Assembly: GCA_022511385.1 (NCBI GenBank)
Contig: JAFLRN010000008.1
Location: 1 to 62,404 of the forward strand
DNA: 62,404 nucleotides
Source of the DNA: Acetatifactor sp.
Lineage (GTDB): Bacteria > Bacillota > Clostridia > Lachnospirales > Lachnospiraceae
Direction of reading: 5' to 3'
Shown here: positions 11,231 to 19,734 of the stretch, in pieces
Layout of the letters: each line of letters starts with the position of its first letter
Numbering within the stretch: position 1 is the stretch's first letter
Notes under the pieces: generated by a model
Databases searched by the model: none
Seen by the model: the letters and a program-made list of their open reading frames with translations, nothing else
What the model was told of the DNA's origin: nothing
Program-made: the position numbers and the translations under genes

Positions 11231-11305
11231 TATTCTGACCCTCGCGGCATTTCATCAAATATATGTACAAGCGCCCCTGCTTGGCACATTGCACGTGGGA
11301 ATAAA
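11231..11305 (+). repeat. 75-base intergenic repeat, copy R1
   Basis: Matches 28793-28865 over its whole length: TATTC, then CCCTCGCGGCAT, TCAAATAT, CAAGCGCCC, CTTG, CATTG and a final GAATAAA. The inner part can fold as CAAGC-gcccct-GCTTG with a conserved loop. It ends 25 bases before the ATG of the permease gene at 11330 and shares its orientation, so it would be in that gene's 5' leader. Confidence 0.6.
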
Positions 11306-11329
11306 CAAAATGGATAGGGAAAATATAAT

Positions 11330-12463
11330 ATGAATAGCGGAATATTCAAAAAACTCATAAAATTTTTTAAGAAGGAAACCGTACTCTGCATCGCGGCCCT
11401 GCTGTCCGTAGTGTCGGCCTTTTTCGTGCCGCCCTCCAAGGAATATCTGGAGTATATGGACTGGCGAGTACTGGCGCTGCTGCTGGGTCTGATGCTGGTA
11501 GTAGCAGGCCTTCAAAGCATCGGCCTGTTTAAATATCTGGGCTTGAAGCTGCTTGCGCGCATGAAGACTACCAGACAGCTTTGCATGCTGCTGATGGCGC
11601 TGTGCTTCTTTTCCGCCATGCTTATCACCAACGATGTGGCACTGATTACTTTTGTGCCCTTTGCAGTGATGATCCTGAACATGGCCGGCCAAAAACGGCT
11701 GCTGATACCCACCGTGGTACTTCAGACCATTGCTGCCAATCTGGGAAGCATGCTGACCCCCATTGGAAATCCCCAGAATCTGTACCTGTACTCTGCCTTT
11801 TCCATTCCCATAGGGACCTTCCTTTTGGATATGCTGCCGCTGACGCTGTTTGCCTTTGTACTTCTGGTGATTGGCGTATTTCTGCTGCCCAAGACCGAAA
11901 TATCTGTAGCTGCACCGGAAAAAATACCAGCTCTCCCCAAGGGAAAGCTGGTCCTATATCTGGCACTGTTTCTGGTTGCCTTAAGCTGCGTGATCAGGCT
12001 CCTGCCCTGGCCCGCCATGCTGGCAATCTTAGGCCTGGCTGTGTTGATCGCGGACAGAAAGCTGTTCCGTTCAGTGGACTATTTTCTGCTGCTGACCTTT
12101 GTGTGCTTTTTCCTTTTCATCGGCAACATGGAACGGATTCCCGCCATCTCCAATCTGCTGCAGACCCTGATCCAGGGCCGGGAGCTTCTGCTTGGCATCC
12201 TGCTCAGCCAGTTCATCAGCAATGTTCCTGCTGCCATCCTGCTGTCCGGATTTACCAATGCGGCAAGACCCCTGCTCTATGGCATCAATATCGGCGGACT
12301 GGGCACGCTGATTGCCTCCCTGGCCAGCGTGATCTCCTACCGGGCTTATGGGGAGAGCGAGAATGCGGCAAAGGGAGCGTACATAAAGACCTTTACCCTA
12401 TACAGCCTTGTATTTCTGGCCATCCTGGTTCCTGTGGCAATGCTGTTGTTAAAATGGCTCTGA
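11330..12463 (+). CDS. SLC13/ArsB-like anion permease
   Basis: 377-residue polytopic inner-membrane protein with about ten hydrophobic segments. Features of the ion-transporter superfamily are visible: an ITNDVALITFVPF segment after the third helix, a TPIGNPQNLYLYS loop that matches the conserved substrate/cation loop (x-P-x-G-N-P-x-N), and a second-half SQFISNVPAAILLSGF repeat of the same type. It probably moves an inorganic or carboxylate anion; the substrate cannot be read from the sequence. It is convergent with the YitT gene, whose last base is adjacent. Preceded by AGGGAAA and by repeat R1. Confidence 0.8.
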   Translation: MNSGIFKKLIKFFKKETVLCIAALLSVVSAFFVPPSKEYLEYMDWRVLALLLGLMLVVAGLQSIGLFKYLGLKLLARMKTTRQLCMLLMALCFFSAMLITNDVALITFVPFAVMILNMAGQKRLLIPTVVLQTIAANLGSMLTPIGNPQNLYLYSAFSIPIGTFLLDMLPLTLFAFVLLVIGVFLLPKTEISVAAPEKIPALPKGKLVLYLALFLVALSCVIRLLPWPAMLAILGLAVLIADRKLFRSVDYFLLLTFVCFFLFIGNMERIPAISNLLQTLIQGRELLLGILLSQFISNVPAAILLSGFTNAARPLLYGINIGGLGTLIASLASVISYRAYGESENAAKGAYIKTFTLYSLVFLAILVPVAMLLLKWL

Positions 12464-13339
12464 TCACAGCTTCTTCAGGTAATGACCGGCAACCGTGACT
12501 CCCTCGTTCAGCACGATAAAAGCTTTCGGATCATGCTTTTGAATGATCGCCCTCAGGCGGTGCACCTCATATTTTGAGAGCATAATGTATAGGACGTGGG
12601 CGTGGTCGTAAGTATAAGCGCCCAGAGCGGACCACTTTGTGATACCCCTGTTCATCTCCTGGAAAACCTCCTTTTCCAGTGCAGTGGTGTCCGCCTTTGT
12701 GATCACTGTTACCTCCACGTTGATGTTCTGGGTATGCACTCTGTCCATAGCCAGAGAATATACTGCCGAATAGATAATACAGAACACCACGATCTCCCTC
12801 TCAAACAAGAGCAGGCAGGTGGCATACAGAGCCAGATTCACGAACAGATTGACCCTGCCTACGCTGAAATCCTGTTTCCACTTTGTCAGCAGTACGCCAA
12901 CCACATCCATTCCGCCACCTGAGGAGCCCATGCGCAGGGTGATGCCCGTACCGGCACCGGCGATGATACCGCCCACCACGCAGGCCGCCATCCTCTCCTC
13001 CACGATCAACGTGATCGGGATCACGGACAGGAAGACTGTCATGGCCGTTACCGTGACCAGGGTCTTGACAAAGAATTTCCGCCCCATCCGCCGAAAGGCA
13101 ACCACAAAAATGGGAATGTTGATGGCATAATAAATCACACCGGCAATGTCAAAGGTGTCAAAATGCAGCTGAAAAAACTCCGCCAGGACAGTACGGATCA
13201 CCTGACAGAAACCCATGACACCTCCAGTATACAACCCGGCTGGCACTACAAAAAGATTGATGCCTGCTGCGTACAGGAACGCTCCCACAACACTTCCCAG
13301 CGTCCTTTTTCCCTCATATTCCACTAATTGTCTGTTCAT
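12464..13339 (-). CDS. YitT family membrane protein (DUF161 + DUF2179)
   Basis: 291 residues. The N-terminal half has five membrane helices with the YitT signature (AAGINLFVVPAGLYTGGVMGF) and the MGSSGGGMDVVG loop. The C-terminal soluble DUF2179 domain contains NRGITKWSALGAYTY and ends in the KAFIVLNEGVTVAGHYLKKL type tail. Function is unestablished; members are suspected transporters or regulators. Its stop abuts the convergent permease gene. It is 16 bp downstream of trxA, so the two are probably co-transcribed, and its own Shine-Dalgarno is weak. Confidence 0.88.
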   Translation of the reverse strand: MNRQLVEYEGKRTLGSVVGAFLYAAGINLFVVPAGLYTGGVMGFCQVIRTVLAEFFQLHFDTFDIAGVIYYAINIPIFVVAFRRMGRKFFVKTLVTVTAMTVFLSVIPITLIVEERMAACVVGGIIAGAGTGITLRMGSSGGGMDVVGVLLTKWKQDFSVGRVNLFVNLALYATCLLLFEREIVVFCIIYSAVYSLAMDRVHTQNINVEVTVITKADTTALEKEVFQEMNRGITKWSALGAYTYDHAHVLYIMLSKYEVHRLRAIIQKHDPKAFIVLNEGVTVAGHYLKKL

Positions 13340-13355
13340 CTTACTCTAACACCCA

Positions 13356-13676
13356 TTACTCTAATACTTGCTCCAGTTTGCTCCGTAGATCAGAAGTTGA
13401 CGTTATGCCCATCCAGTTTTCCGAAACCTTTCCATCTTTAAAGATCATAAATGTAGGAATGCTGGCGATGCGGTACTGCTGGGCAATCTGCATGTTCTCG
13501 TCGGTGTTCAGCTTACCGATCTTGATCCTGCCATCAAATTCCTCCGCCATCTTTTCCACTACTGGCGCCATCATCTTACAGGGGCCGCACCAGTCTGCAT
13601 AAAAGTCCACCAGCACGGGAATGTCTGACTTTAATACCTCCTGCTCAAAGTTTTCTGTTGTGAATTTGTGTTCCAT
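13356..13676 (-). CDS. trxA: Thioredoxin
   Basis: 106-residue cytoplasmic disulfide reductase. The active site is the canonical WCGPCK within FYADWCGPCKMMAPVVEK. The cis-proline loop is ASIPTFMIFKDGK. Length and layout are those of TrxA. AGAAAGGAG precedes the ATG. It lies between trmB (upstream, 66 bp) and a YitT gene (downstream). Confidence 0.95.
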   Translation of the reverse strand: MEHKFTTENFEQEVLKSDIPVLVDFYADWCGPCKMMAPVVEKMAEEFDGRIKIGKLNTDENMQIAQQYRIASIPTFMIFKDGKVSENWMGITSTSDLRSKLEQVLE

Positions 13677-13742
13677 TTTGTCTCCTTTCTACCGTCTCTG
13701 CGGCCTTCTTCCTTTCAACGCTATTTTTGAGATATTTTCGTC

Positions 13743-14387
13743 TTACCGATAAATAACATATTTACAGATTGGATTCCCCAGAGCAGAAAATTTCTCCTCA
13801 TACTCCGTCATCACGTTTCCCTCCATCAGGTCACTGTCACCGTGCAAGTCGTAGGTGATGATCTCCGCCTTCCATCCGGCAGGCTCCAGCTCCGCCACCG
13901 CAAAGTCAAACAGCTGCCTGTTGTCCGTCTTAAACTCAAGCTTCCCCTCCTGTTTCAGGACCACGTCGTAGCGGGCCAGAAATTCCCTGGAGGGAAGCCT
14001 GCGTTTGGCATGCCTGTCCTTGGGCCAGGGATCAGAAAAATTAAGATATATCCTGTCCACCTCACCGGGGCCAAACACCTTGTTGATATCCTCCGCATCC
14101 ATCCGCAGGAATTTCAGGTTCCCAAGCTCCTCCTGTTCCATCTTCTGAATGGCCCGAAGCAGCACGCTGGAATATTTTTCAATTCCCACGTAGTTGACCT
14201 CAGGATGCATCTTAGCCATAGTATGTATAAATTTTCCCTTTCCCATTCCGATTTCAATATGAAGGGGGTGGTCGTTTCCGAATATTTCCTTCCAGGTCCC
14301 GGGACAGTCCGGCTGCAGCGCTTCCTGCACCACATAGTGGCTTGCAGCTATTACCTCCCGGGAGCCTGTGATGTTACGCAGTCTCAT
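13743..14387 (-). CDS. trmB: tRNA (guanine-N7)-methyltransferase
   Basis: SAM-dependent methyltransferase that makes m7G46 in tRNA. The SAM site is IEIGMGKGKFI; the family's YVGIEKY, FSDPWPKDRHAKRRL and FKTDNRQLFDFA motifs are all present. 214 residues from the ATG at 14387, chosen because AGAGGCAAC lies just upstream and homologues begin MRLRNIxG. An in-frame upstream start at 14471 would add an unconserved basic leader. Confidence 0.94.
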   Translation of the reverse strand: MRLRNITGSREVIAASHYVVQEALQPDCPGTWKEIFGNDHPLHIEIGMGKGKFIHTMAKMHPEVNYVGIEKYSSVLLRAIQKMEQEELGNLKFLRMDAEDINKVFGPGEVDRIYLNFSDPWPKDRHAKRRLPSREFLARYDVVLKQEGKLEFKTDNRQLFDFAVAELEPAGWKAEIITYDLHGDSDLMEGNVMTEYEEKFSALGNPICKYVIYR

Positions 14388-14627
14388 GTTGCCTCTTTTC
14401 TGCTGTCGTCGTGAATGGGCGATGTGTGCAGCGGCTGATTTGCTGTCAGTTTTATGGTGACACTGTCTCAAAATGGTTGCTTAGGTTTTTGCTCGGATTT
14501 TGCATGGTTCGTGTCTGCTAAAATGGTTTGAGACGTTACTATTTATACCATATAGAGCACAAAATAGCAACTTTTTTCCGGCCTATTATTTTGAAAGTTA
14601 TTATTAGGCTTTACCTGTAATTATTCC

Positions 14628-14664
14628 GCGAGTGACGGCGTGGGGCGGCAGGCATGCTCACGCC
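14628..14664 (+). repeat. Partial repeat with GCGAGTGACGGCG end
   Basis: In the 416-base gap between trmB and the carboxypeptidase gene. GCGAGTGACGGCG is the exact reverse complement of the right end of the 54919-55316 composite palindrome. The following bases fold as GGCGTG-n16-CACGCC. No matching distal end is seen, so it looks like a truncated relic. The rest of the gap is AT-rich; a TATACT at 14767-14772 is a likely -10 for the next gene, with a poor -35. Confidence 0.5.
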
Positions 14665-14803
14665 TGATACAGTATAAATAATGTCTGTAACAATAAATTG
14701 AATGAAATGAATTATTAAATAATTGTAATCATAATATTCCCCCTATGGTTTTTGGCGAAAATGTTGTATACTGTAGATACATGGCCAAGCAGTGAGGTTG
14801 CAT

Positions 14804-16324
14804 ATGAAACGCAGCATTTATCATAAAGAAAAAACCGAACAAAAACATATTGATTGGCACAGGAGCCTCTGCCGCCAGGCAGCGGTGTTTTTTGCGTGCT
14901 GTCTGTTCCTCCCCCACAGTCTGACTGTCTTCGCAGAGCCCTCGGAGGCGGAGCTTCGGCGGGAGGCGCAGCGTGCCATGGAGATACAGTCCAACCAGGT
15001 GGATAACTGGCCCATCGGGCCTGTGGTGAGTGCGGAATCGGCTATTCTCATGGAGGCGGAGACGGGCACTATTTTATATGCGAAAAATATTCATCAGCGG
15101 CAGTATCCTGCCAGCACCACAAAGATACTGACCAGCCTGATCGCCATAGAGCAGTGTTCCATGGACGAGCTTGTTACCTTTTCCCACGAGGCAGTATTTG
15201 ACACGCCGCGGGACAGCAACAATATTGCCATAGACGAGGGTGAGGCATTGACAATGGATCAGTGCTTGAACGCTATTTTGATCCGCTCCGCCAACGAGGT
15301 GGCGTTTGCGGTGGCAGAACACATTGCAGGGGAGAGTTGGCACAATTTTGCGGAGATCATGAATGAAAAGGCGAAGGAGCTCGGCTGCCTGAACTCCCAT
15401 TTTGTAAATCCCAACGGCCTGCCTGACGAGAACCATTATACAACCGCCTACGATCTTGCTATGATAGGCAGGGCCTTTTTTGCAAATGAGATATTATGTC
15501 AGATCACCATGACACGCAGGCTGGAGATCCAGCCCTCTGACACCCAGCCGGACTTGATCCTTGAGAATAATACCATGCAGCTAATCCCAGGAGGGGCGTA
15601 CGCCTACGATTACCTTGTGGGCTGCAAGACTGGATATACAAACGCCGCAAGAAGCTGTCTGGTTTCCTGTGCAGAGCGGGACGGCATGAAGCTGATCTGC
15701 GTGGTGCTGCACGACGAATCTCCCGACCAGTATGAGGATACCAGAGCCTTGTTTGACTATGGCTTCAGCAATTTTGAAAAGGTAAATGTGGCACAGACGG
15801 AGACAAAGTATGATATAGACAATACTGGCATGTTTTATGGAAGTAACGACATATTCGGCAGTTCCGTTCCCATCCTTTCCCTGAACAGGGATGATTACAT
15901 CATCCTGCCCCGGACTGTCTCCTTCCAGGACATAGAATCCACAATCTCTTTTGACACCTCAGGCACGAATCAGGCAGCAGTGATCATTTATACCTATCAC
16001 GGGGTCAACATTGGATCCGTGCGCTTGAACTTCACCGCAGGCCAGGCCCAGACACAGATGTTTGATATCGCCCAGGAATCGGATGGCTCCGGAGCTGATA
16101 TGGAAGAAGTTTCTGACACTCCTGTCATCTATATTAACGTGATCCGGGTGCTGATGGGAATGGCAATAGCTGCTGCAATAGCCTTTGTCATCGCTCTGAT
16201 CCGCCTGCTCCTGAAAAACTACCAGTTTTCCGGCCGAAACAACCGGCTGATCTGGAAAAAGGATGGCAGGCGGCGGAAGAAAAAATCAAAGCATTCCAGT
16301 AAATTCAGGGATTATGACTTCTGA
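14804..16324 (+). CDS. D-alanyl-D-alanine carboxypeptidase (DacF/PBP5 type)
   Basis: Trims the terminal D-Ala of peptidoglycan pentapeptides outside the membrane. Penicillin-binding motifs are in order: the SxxK nucleophile in PASTTKI, the SxN triad in RSANEVA, and KTG in GCKTGYTNAA. An N-terminal hydrophobic segment (QAAVFFACCLFLPHS) serves as export signal. A C-terminal membrane helix (VLMGMAIAAAIAFVIALI) and a very basic tail follow, so the enzyme is likely anchored at its C-end. The ATG at 14804 has AGTGAGGT five bases upstream; a GTG at 14792 in frame is less likely. 506 residues. Confidence 0.9.
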   Translation: MKRSIYHKEKTEQKHIDWHRSLCRQAAVFFACCLFLPHSLTVFAEPSEAELRREAQRAMEIQSNQVDNWPIGPVVSAESAILMEAETGTILYAKNIHQRQYPASTTKILTSLIAIEQCSMDELVTFSHEAVFDTPRDSNNIAIDEGEALTMDQCLNAILIRSANEVAFAVAEHIAGESWHNFAEIMNEKAKELGCLNSHFVNPNGLPDENHYTTAYDLAMIGRAFFANEILCQITMTRRLEIQPSDTQPDLILENNTMQLIPGGAYAYDYLVGCKTGYTNAARSCLVSCAERDGMKLICVVLHDESPDQYEDTRALFDYGFSNFEKVNVAQTETKYDIDNTGMFYGSNDIFGSSVPILSLNRDDYIILPRTVSFQDIESTISFDTSGTNQAAVIIYTYHGVNIGSVRLNFTAGQAQTQMFDIAQESDGSGADMEEVSDTPVIYINVIRVLMGMAIAAAIAFVIALIRLLLKNYQFSGRNNRLIWKKDGRRRKKKSKHSSKFRDYDF

Positions 16325-16350
16325 TCATAATCCCTGCTTTAACTACGGTT

Positions 16351-17355
16351 TTAGTCGCCTTCCTGGCTGTTTTTCAGCTGCTTCTTCATCTTCGTTTCCC
16401 TGCGGCTGCGATTCTTCCGCCGATGCAGCTCTTTGGCATGTCCGCTCTTTTCCCGGAGGACCGCAACATCCTCTTCACCGATCTGCTTGGTGGTCTTTAC
16501 CACATATACCCTGTCTTTTTCAGACTTTCTGAGCCTGAGTTTATTCTTAAAATACCCATGCTTGTCACAATAAGCCACACAATAGTAATGCTTGCCGTTC
16601 AAGGTAAACCACTTCAGCTTCTTTTTCAGATTTCGATGGCAGAGATAGCACTTACTGGATATAACCTCCTTGTCCCCAAAAGCTTCCTGCTTATCGGCGA
16701 ACTCCCGGCTTATGTATTTCACATAGCTGTCAAACTGGACATGGATTTCCTTTTCCCGGCTGACTGGAGGATGGAATATGTCAAAAGACACATTTTTCAA
16801 CACATTCGGCTTCTCCGCGATCATCTTTGTCAGCAGCTTTGCCGTGTAGTATGCGTCGCTGAACGCCCTGTGGAAGGGAATATCCTTCTCCAGCGCCGCC
16901 TGATCCACCGCATTTTCCAGCGACCGCCTGGATTTGCCGTCCTCGTAAGCCAGACTGAACAGCTTCTGGGCGTCCAGAAAAGCAATAGGCCCTTCTGACA
17001 GAGGTGTCATTTTATAATGGCGCATATTGCGCTGAAGCTCAGTCAGGTCCAGGCTGCCCCAGGTGCAAAACAGATATTCTTCCTCGCCGCACCATTGCAG
17101 AAAGCTCTCCATCACCTCCGGGAAGGGTTCTCCCCTTTCCAGCTCCTGCATCTGCAGATGGATGAGCCTGCTTGTCACCCTGTGCATTTCCTTGTATACA
17201 CTGGGCTTAATCAGCTTGCTGAACTCGCTGAGCATGGCACCGTCCCTATTTAGCTTGATGGCGCCAATCTCAATGATCTCAAAGGGAATGCCGGGCATTT
17301 CCGGCCCGCCATTCGTACTCTGATTCCATTCCAAATCCAATACGATATAATTCAT
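16351..17355 (-). CDS. DEDDh 3'-5' exonuclease
   Basis: DnaQ-like exonuclease. The first metal motif is IVLDLEWNQ at the N-terminus (D-x-E), and the third is HRAFSDAYYTAKLL (H-x4-D). The C-terminal third is basic with a CYLCHRNLKKKLK zinc-like pair and a KKQLKNSQ tail. The start at 17355 corresponds to the conserved MNYIVLDLEWNQ; an upstream in-frame ATG at 17397 exists. The 13 codons before this start, read in another frame, give IGMELHIL and a TGA overlapping the ATG, which is the ghost of a LysM-gene end (see 19619-19734). Substrate could be RNA or DNA. Confidence 0.82.
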   Translation of the reverse strand: MNYIVLDLEWNQSTNGGPEMPGIPFEIIEIGAIKLNRDGAMLSEFSKLIKPSVYKEMHRVTSRLIHLQMQELERGEPFPEVMESFLQWCGEEEYLFCTWGSLDLTELQRNMRHYKMTPLSEGPIAFLDAQKLFSLAYEDGKSRRSLENAVDQAALEKDIPFHRAFSDAYYTAKLLTKMIAEKPNVLKNVSFDIFHPPVSREKEIHVQFDSYVKYISREFADKQEAFGDKEVISSKCYLCHRNLKKKLKWFTLNGKHYYCVAYCDKHGYFKNKLRLRKSEKDRVYVVKTTKQIGEEDVAVLREKSGHAKELHRRKNRSRRETKMKKQLKNSQEGD

Positions 17356-17380
17356 AGGATATGCAGCTCCATTCCGATCT
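17265..17380. repeat. Direct repeat copy A at the exonuclease 5' end
   Basis: About 116 bases covering the start region and first 30 codons of the exonuclease gene. They recur at 19619-19734 with about 85 percent identity by eye and a one-base indel near the inner end. The two copies bracket the Rpn nuclease and the 175-residue membrane protein. Confidence 0.8.
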
Positions 17381-17635
17381 ATCACAGAAGTACCCATCCT
17401 GTAATACCTTTATCGTCTTTTATTATAACCTGAAACGTCGGCAATTGCCACTGCTATTTCCCAGCATCCCTGATTTACCAACTACCTTACCGAATCATAC
17501 CAGCAATCCGAAAGTTGTTCTCTTATATCTTCACCGTTACGGAATAGGGGAATCCGTCCCGTCAGCAGATATACCCACTTTAGACATACCGGTAAAGATA
17601 TTAAGGGAAATGATTTCTTTATACCAAGAAAAAAG

Positions 17636-18595
17636 TCACATATCCTTCCTGATGTTGGCAATATACTCCCGGCTGCACTCAACCACCTGCATGATAGCTT
17701 CATCTGTATCACCACGGCGAACCAAGTTTTTCACAATAGCTACGCGGCTTTCGTCCCTGCCAATCTGTCTTTCTTCCTCCGCCCACTCTCTCACTGCCTG
17801 GCACATATCGTATTCCTCCTTGTCTCCATTCGTACTCATGATACTTGTCTTTTTCTCCCATACAGCTGGCATATTCAACAGTACCGCCATTGCCTCCAAC
17901 GTATCCTTGTCCAAGTGCCGGTATGCCGGATCACTCACCAAAAGTCTACGCAGTCCAGCACGATCTTTTCGATATTGCAGCGCCTGGAACAACTGTTTCA
18001 CCTCTGTATGGAACATTTCAAAATTCTCTGCTTCATTCAAGCAGTATAGACGCAAAGGATAATCATTGAACAGTTTTTCAAAGATATCTTCTTTCCCCTC
18101 AAAATTCACCATATCCTTTAGTGACCTGGGGCCATCCCACTCCTCTTCTCCATGATATAGGCACAATGTATAAACCGGTTCTATTCTGTCCTTTTTCAGC
18201 AGACCGCAAAATACTTCAGCACTTGTATTGAGGCGGCCTTCTCTTTCATTCCTCCTGCGAATTTCATTCAGCTGTTTTCCATATTCCATTGTATCGTATT
18301 GCATACATCGAAAAGGCATGGCATAATCAACTAGGTTTTGGTTTTCCAACGCCAAAATTCGCAACACGCCACCGGTCCTCAATTTCTTACACACATCGCG
18401 AACACGTTCAACGCGAATCCCACTGTTTTCCGCCTCGGGTTTCTCCGCCACAGGTTGGTGATAGATTTCTGATTCGGCAGATAGAGCTTCCGGCTCCACC
18501 ACCATTCTCCCTTGAAAAAACACCGCATTAAACAGATCCGCGAACCGCTTACTGTCACCGAAATAATAATTAATTGTGTTGCTAATCTTTCCCAT
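17636..18595 (-). CDS. Rpn/PD-(D/E)XK nuclease family 'transposase' protein
   Basis: 319 residues beginning MGKISNTINYYFGDSKRFADLFN, the stereotyped start of a large Lachnospiraceae family of recombination-promoting-nuclease-like proteins. The LALENQNLVDYAMPFR segment carries the family's E-x-Q nuclease residues; PVYTLCLYHGEEEWDGPRSL and the C-terminal helical region also match. AGAAGGAGG lies seven bases before the ATG at 18595, which excludes the longer open frame. It lies between two copies of a host gene junction, so it probably arrived by insertion. No other transposition function is visible, and mobility is inferred. Confidence 0.82.
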   Translation of the reverse strand: MGKISNTINYYFGDSKRFADLFNAVFFQGRMVVEPEALSAESEIYHQPVAEKPEAENSGIRVERVRDVCKKLRTGGVLRILALENQNLVDYAMPFRCMQYDTMEYGKQLNEIRRRNEREGRLNTSAEVFCGLLKKDRIEPVYTLCLYHGEEEWDGPRSLKDMVNFEGKEDIFEKLFNDYPLRLYCLNEAENFEMFHTEVKQLFQALQYRKDRAGLRRLLVSDPAYRHLDKDTLEAMAVLLNMPAVWEKKTSIMSTNGDKEEYDMCQAVREWAEEERQIGRDESRVAIVKNLVRRGDTDEAIMQVVECSREYIANIRKDM

Positions 18596-18873
18596 ATCAG
18601 TTCCTCCTTCTGCTTGGCAGAGAAACCTGAAATAGGGGACTTGAACACACCACGCATTCAGCACTTCTGCCACCTGTATTTGCTCTTGAGTAAAATGGCA
18701 GATTGTGCCTTGAATGTGCTGAATACACTTTTCATAGATTACTCTTGATGTATTGATTATATACTCAAAGTTTATATCTGTCAACAGTTATTTTCCACAG
18801 GCAAAAGTCAAAATATGCTAGAGCGTTGCAAACTGATTGTATTCCATCAAAGTCTTTACTTTGTACAGATAGT

Positions 18874-18912
18874 GTGCCACAAATCCATAAAATCTCAAGA
18901 TTTGTGGTACAC
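18874..18912. other. Strong hairpin in the Rpn upstream region
   Basis: GTGCCACAAATC and GATTTGTGGTACAC form a 12-bp stem with one bulge and a 13-base loop. The gap 18596-18988 is AT-rich and holds nothing else recognisable. The hairpin has no U-tract on either strand, so it is not a standard terminator. It may mark an element boundary or slow transcription leaving the 18989-19516 gene. Confidence 0.4.
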
Positions 18913-18988
18913 AAATATCAAAATCGCTCTTTTCTCAGTCAAAATGATGTTTGCTTATTTTCTGGTTTCAAACTAACCAAAGAACATT

Positions 18989-19516
18989 TTACACATTTGG
19001 CAGCATCCACAAGGCCCAGTTTTCATCTATTATATATGTAAATATATCGCTTTTTATATTTGTACCATAATATATACCTCCATGATAATCTCTCGGGAAT
19101 TTGCTAAAATAAAACATTATGATATCTCCTTTGGAGTCTTTTCCGTACTGCGCAAACTCAATAAACATAATTTCATCTAAATTGTATAAATTCATAAGAT
19201 GATAATAAAATTCATCGTCGCTTAATATTTCAATTGCTATTTCGCGACTGCTGCACGAAAAATGGTCATTTATTTTTGTGACTGCAGTGCCTGCAAAATC
19301 ATTACTAAAATATATATACTCAGATGGATATTTTTGCATTATCTCTGCCACATACTCAAAATCCTCCTTATTATCTAACAATATTGACATATACTCTTCA
19401 TTCGTCCTATTTTCCTTTCCATGCGCAATGTTATAAGCTTTAACACACAATAAAATACTCATTACTATTACAATAATTGTAATTAATATTATAATTATTT
19501 CTTTTATCTTTATCAC
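18989..19516 (-). CDS. Small membrane-anchored protein of unknown function
   Basis: 175 residues, AT-rich codon use unlike the neighbours. A GTG start follows GGAGGAGAAAGA. Residues about 5-27 are an isoleucine-rich membrane helix (IIIILITIIVIVMSILLCV) leaving about 145 residues outside. The rest is acidic, with no recognised domain (motifs such as EYIYFSNDFAGTAV and NDHFSCSSREIAIEIL). It lies within the segment bounded by the 116-base direct repeats, next to the Rpn nuclease, so it may be cargo. I do not recognise the family. Confidence 0.65.
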   Translation of the reverse strand: MIKIKEIIIILITIIVIVMSILLCVKAYNIAHGKENRTNEEYMSILLDNKEDFEYVAEIMQKYPSEYIYFSNDFAGTAVTKINDHFSCSSREIAIEILSDDEFYYHLMNLYNLDEIMFIEFAQYGKDSKGDIIMFYFSKFPRDYHGGIYYGTNIKSDIFTYIIDENWALWMLPNV

Positions 19517-19618
19517 TCTTTCTCCTCCAGATATTTAATATATTCTGATTGTTTACGTTTTCCCTTTTCTCCTCGATGGAGCAGTTCAGAAAGCCGTCTT
19601 GAAGACTGCAGAGTTTTT

Positions 19619-19734
19619 GATTTCAAATATCTCAAATAGAATACCGGGCATTTCCGGCCCGCCATTCGTACTCTGATTCCAATCCAAATCCACTACAATA
19701 TAATTCAAGGAATATGCAACTCCATTCCGATCAA
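19619..19734 (-). pseudogene. Orphan 5' fragment of the DEDDh exonuclease (repeat copy B)
   Basis: Read on the minus strand it gives LNYIVVDLDWNQ, then STNGGPEMPGILFEIFEI, nearly the exonuclease N-terminus at 17355, but the start is TTG and the frame ends soon after. Its upstream end overlaps the last codons and the stop of the LysM gene (19705). It shows that a LysM gene and this exonuclease were once directly adjacent with overlapping stop and start. The intact exonuclease now lies 2.3 kb away. Confidence 0.8.

Noticed and set aside
17636..18595. Classical insertion sequence
   Set aside because: No inverted terminal repeats or DDE transposase; the flanking direct repeats are host gene sequence, much longer than normal target-site duplications.
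18596..18784. Longer start for the Rpn protein
   Set aside because: AAGGAGG directly before 18595 and the family start MGKISNTIN show the true N-terminus.
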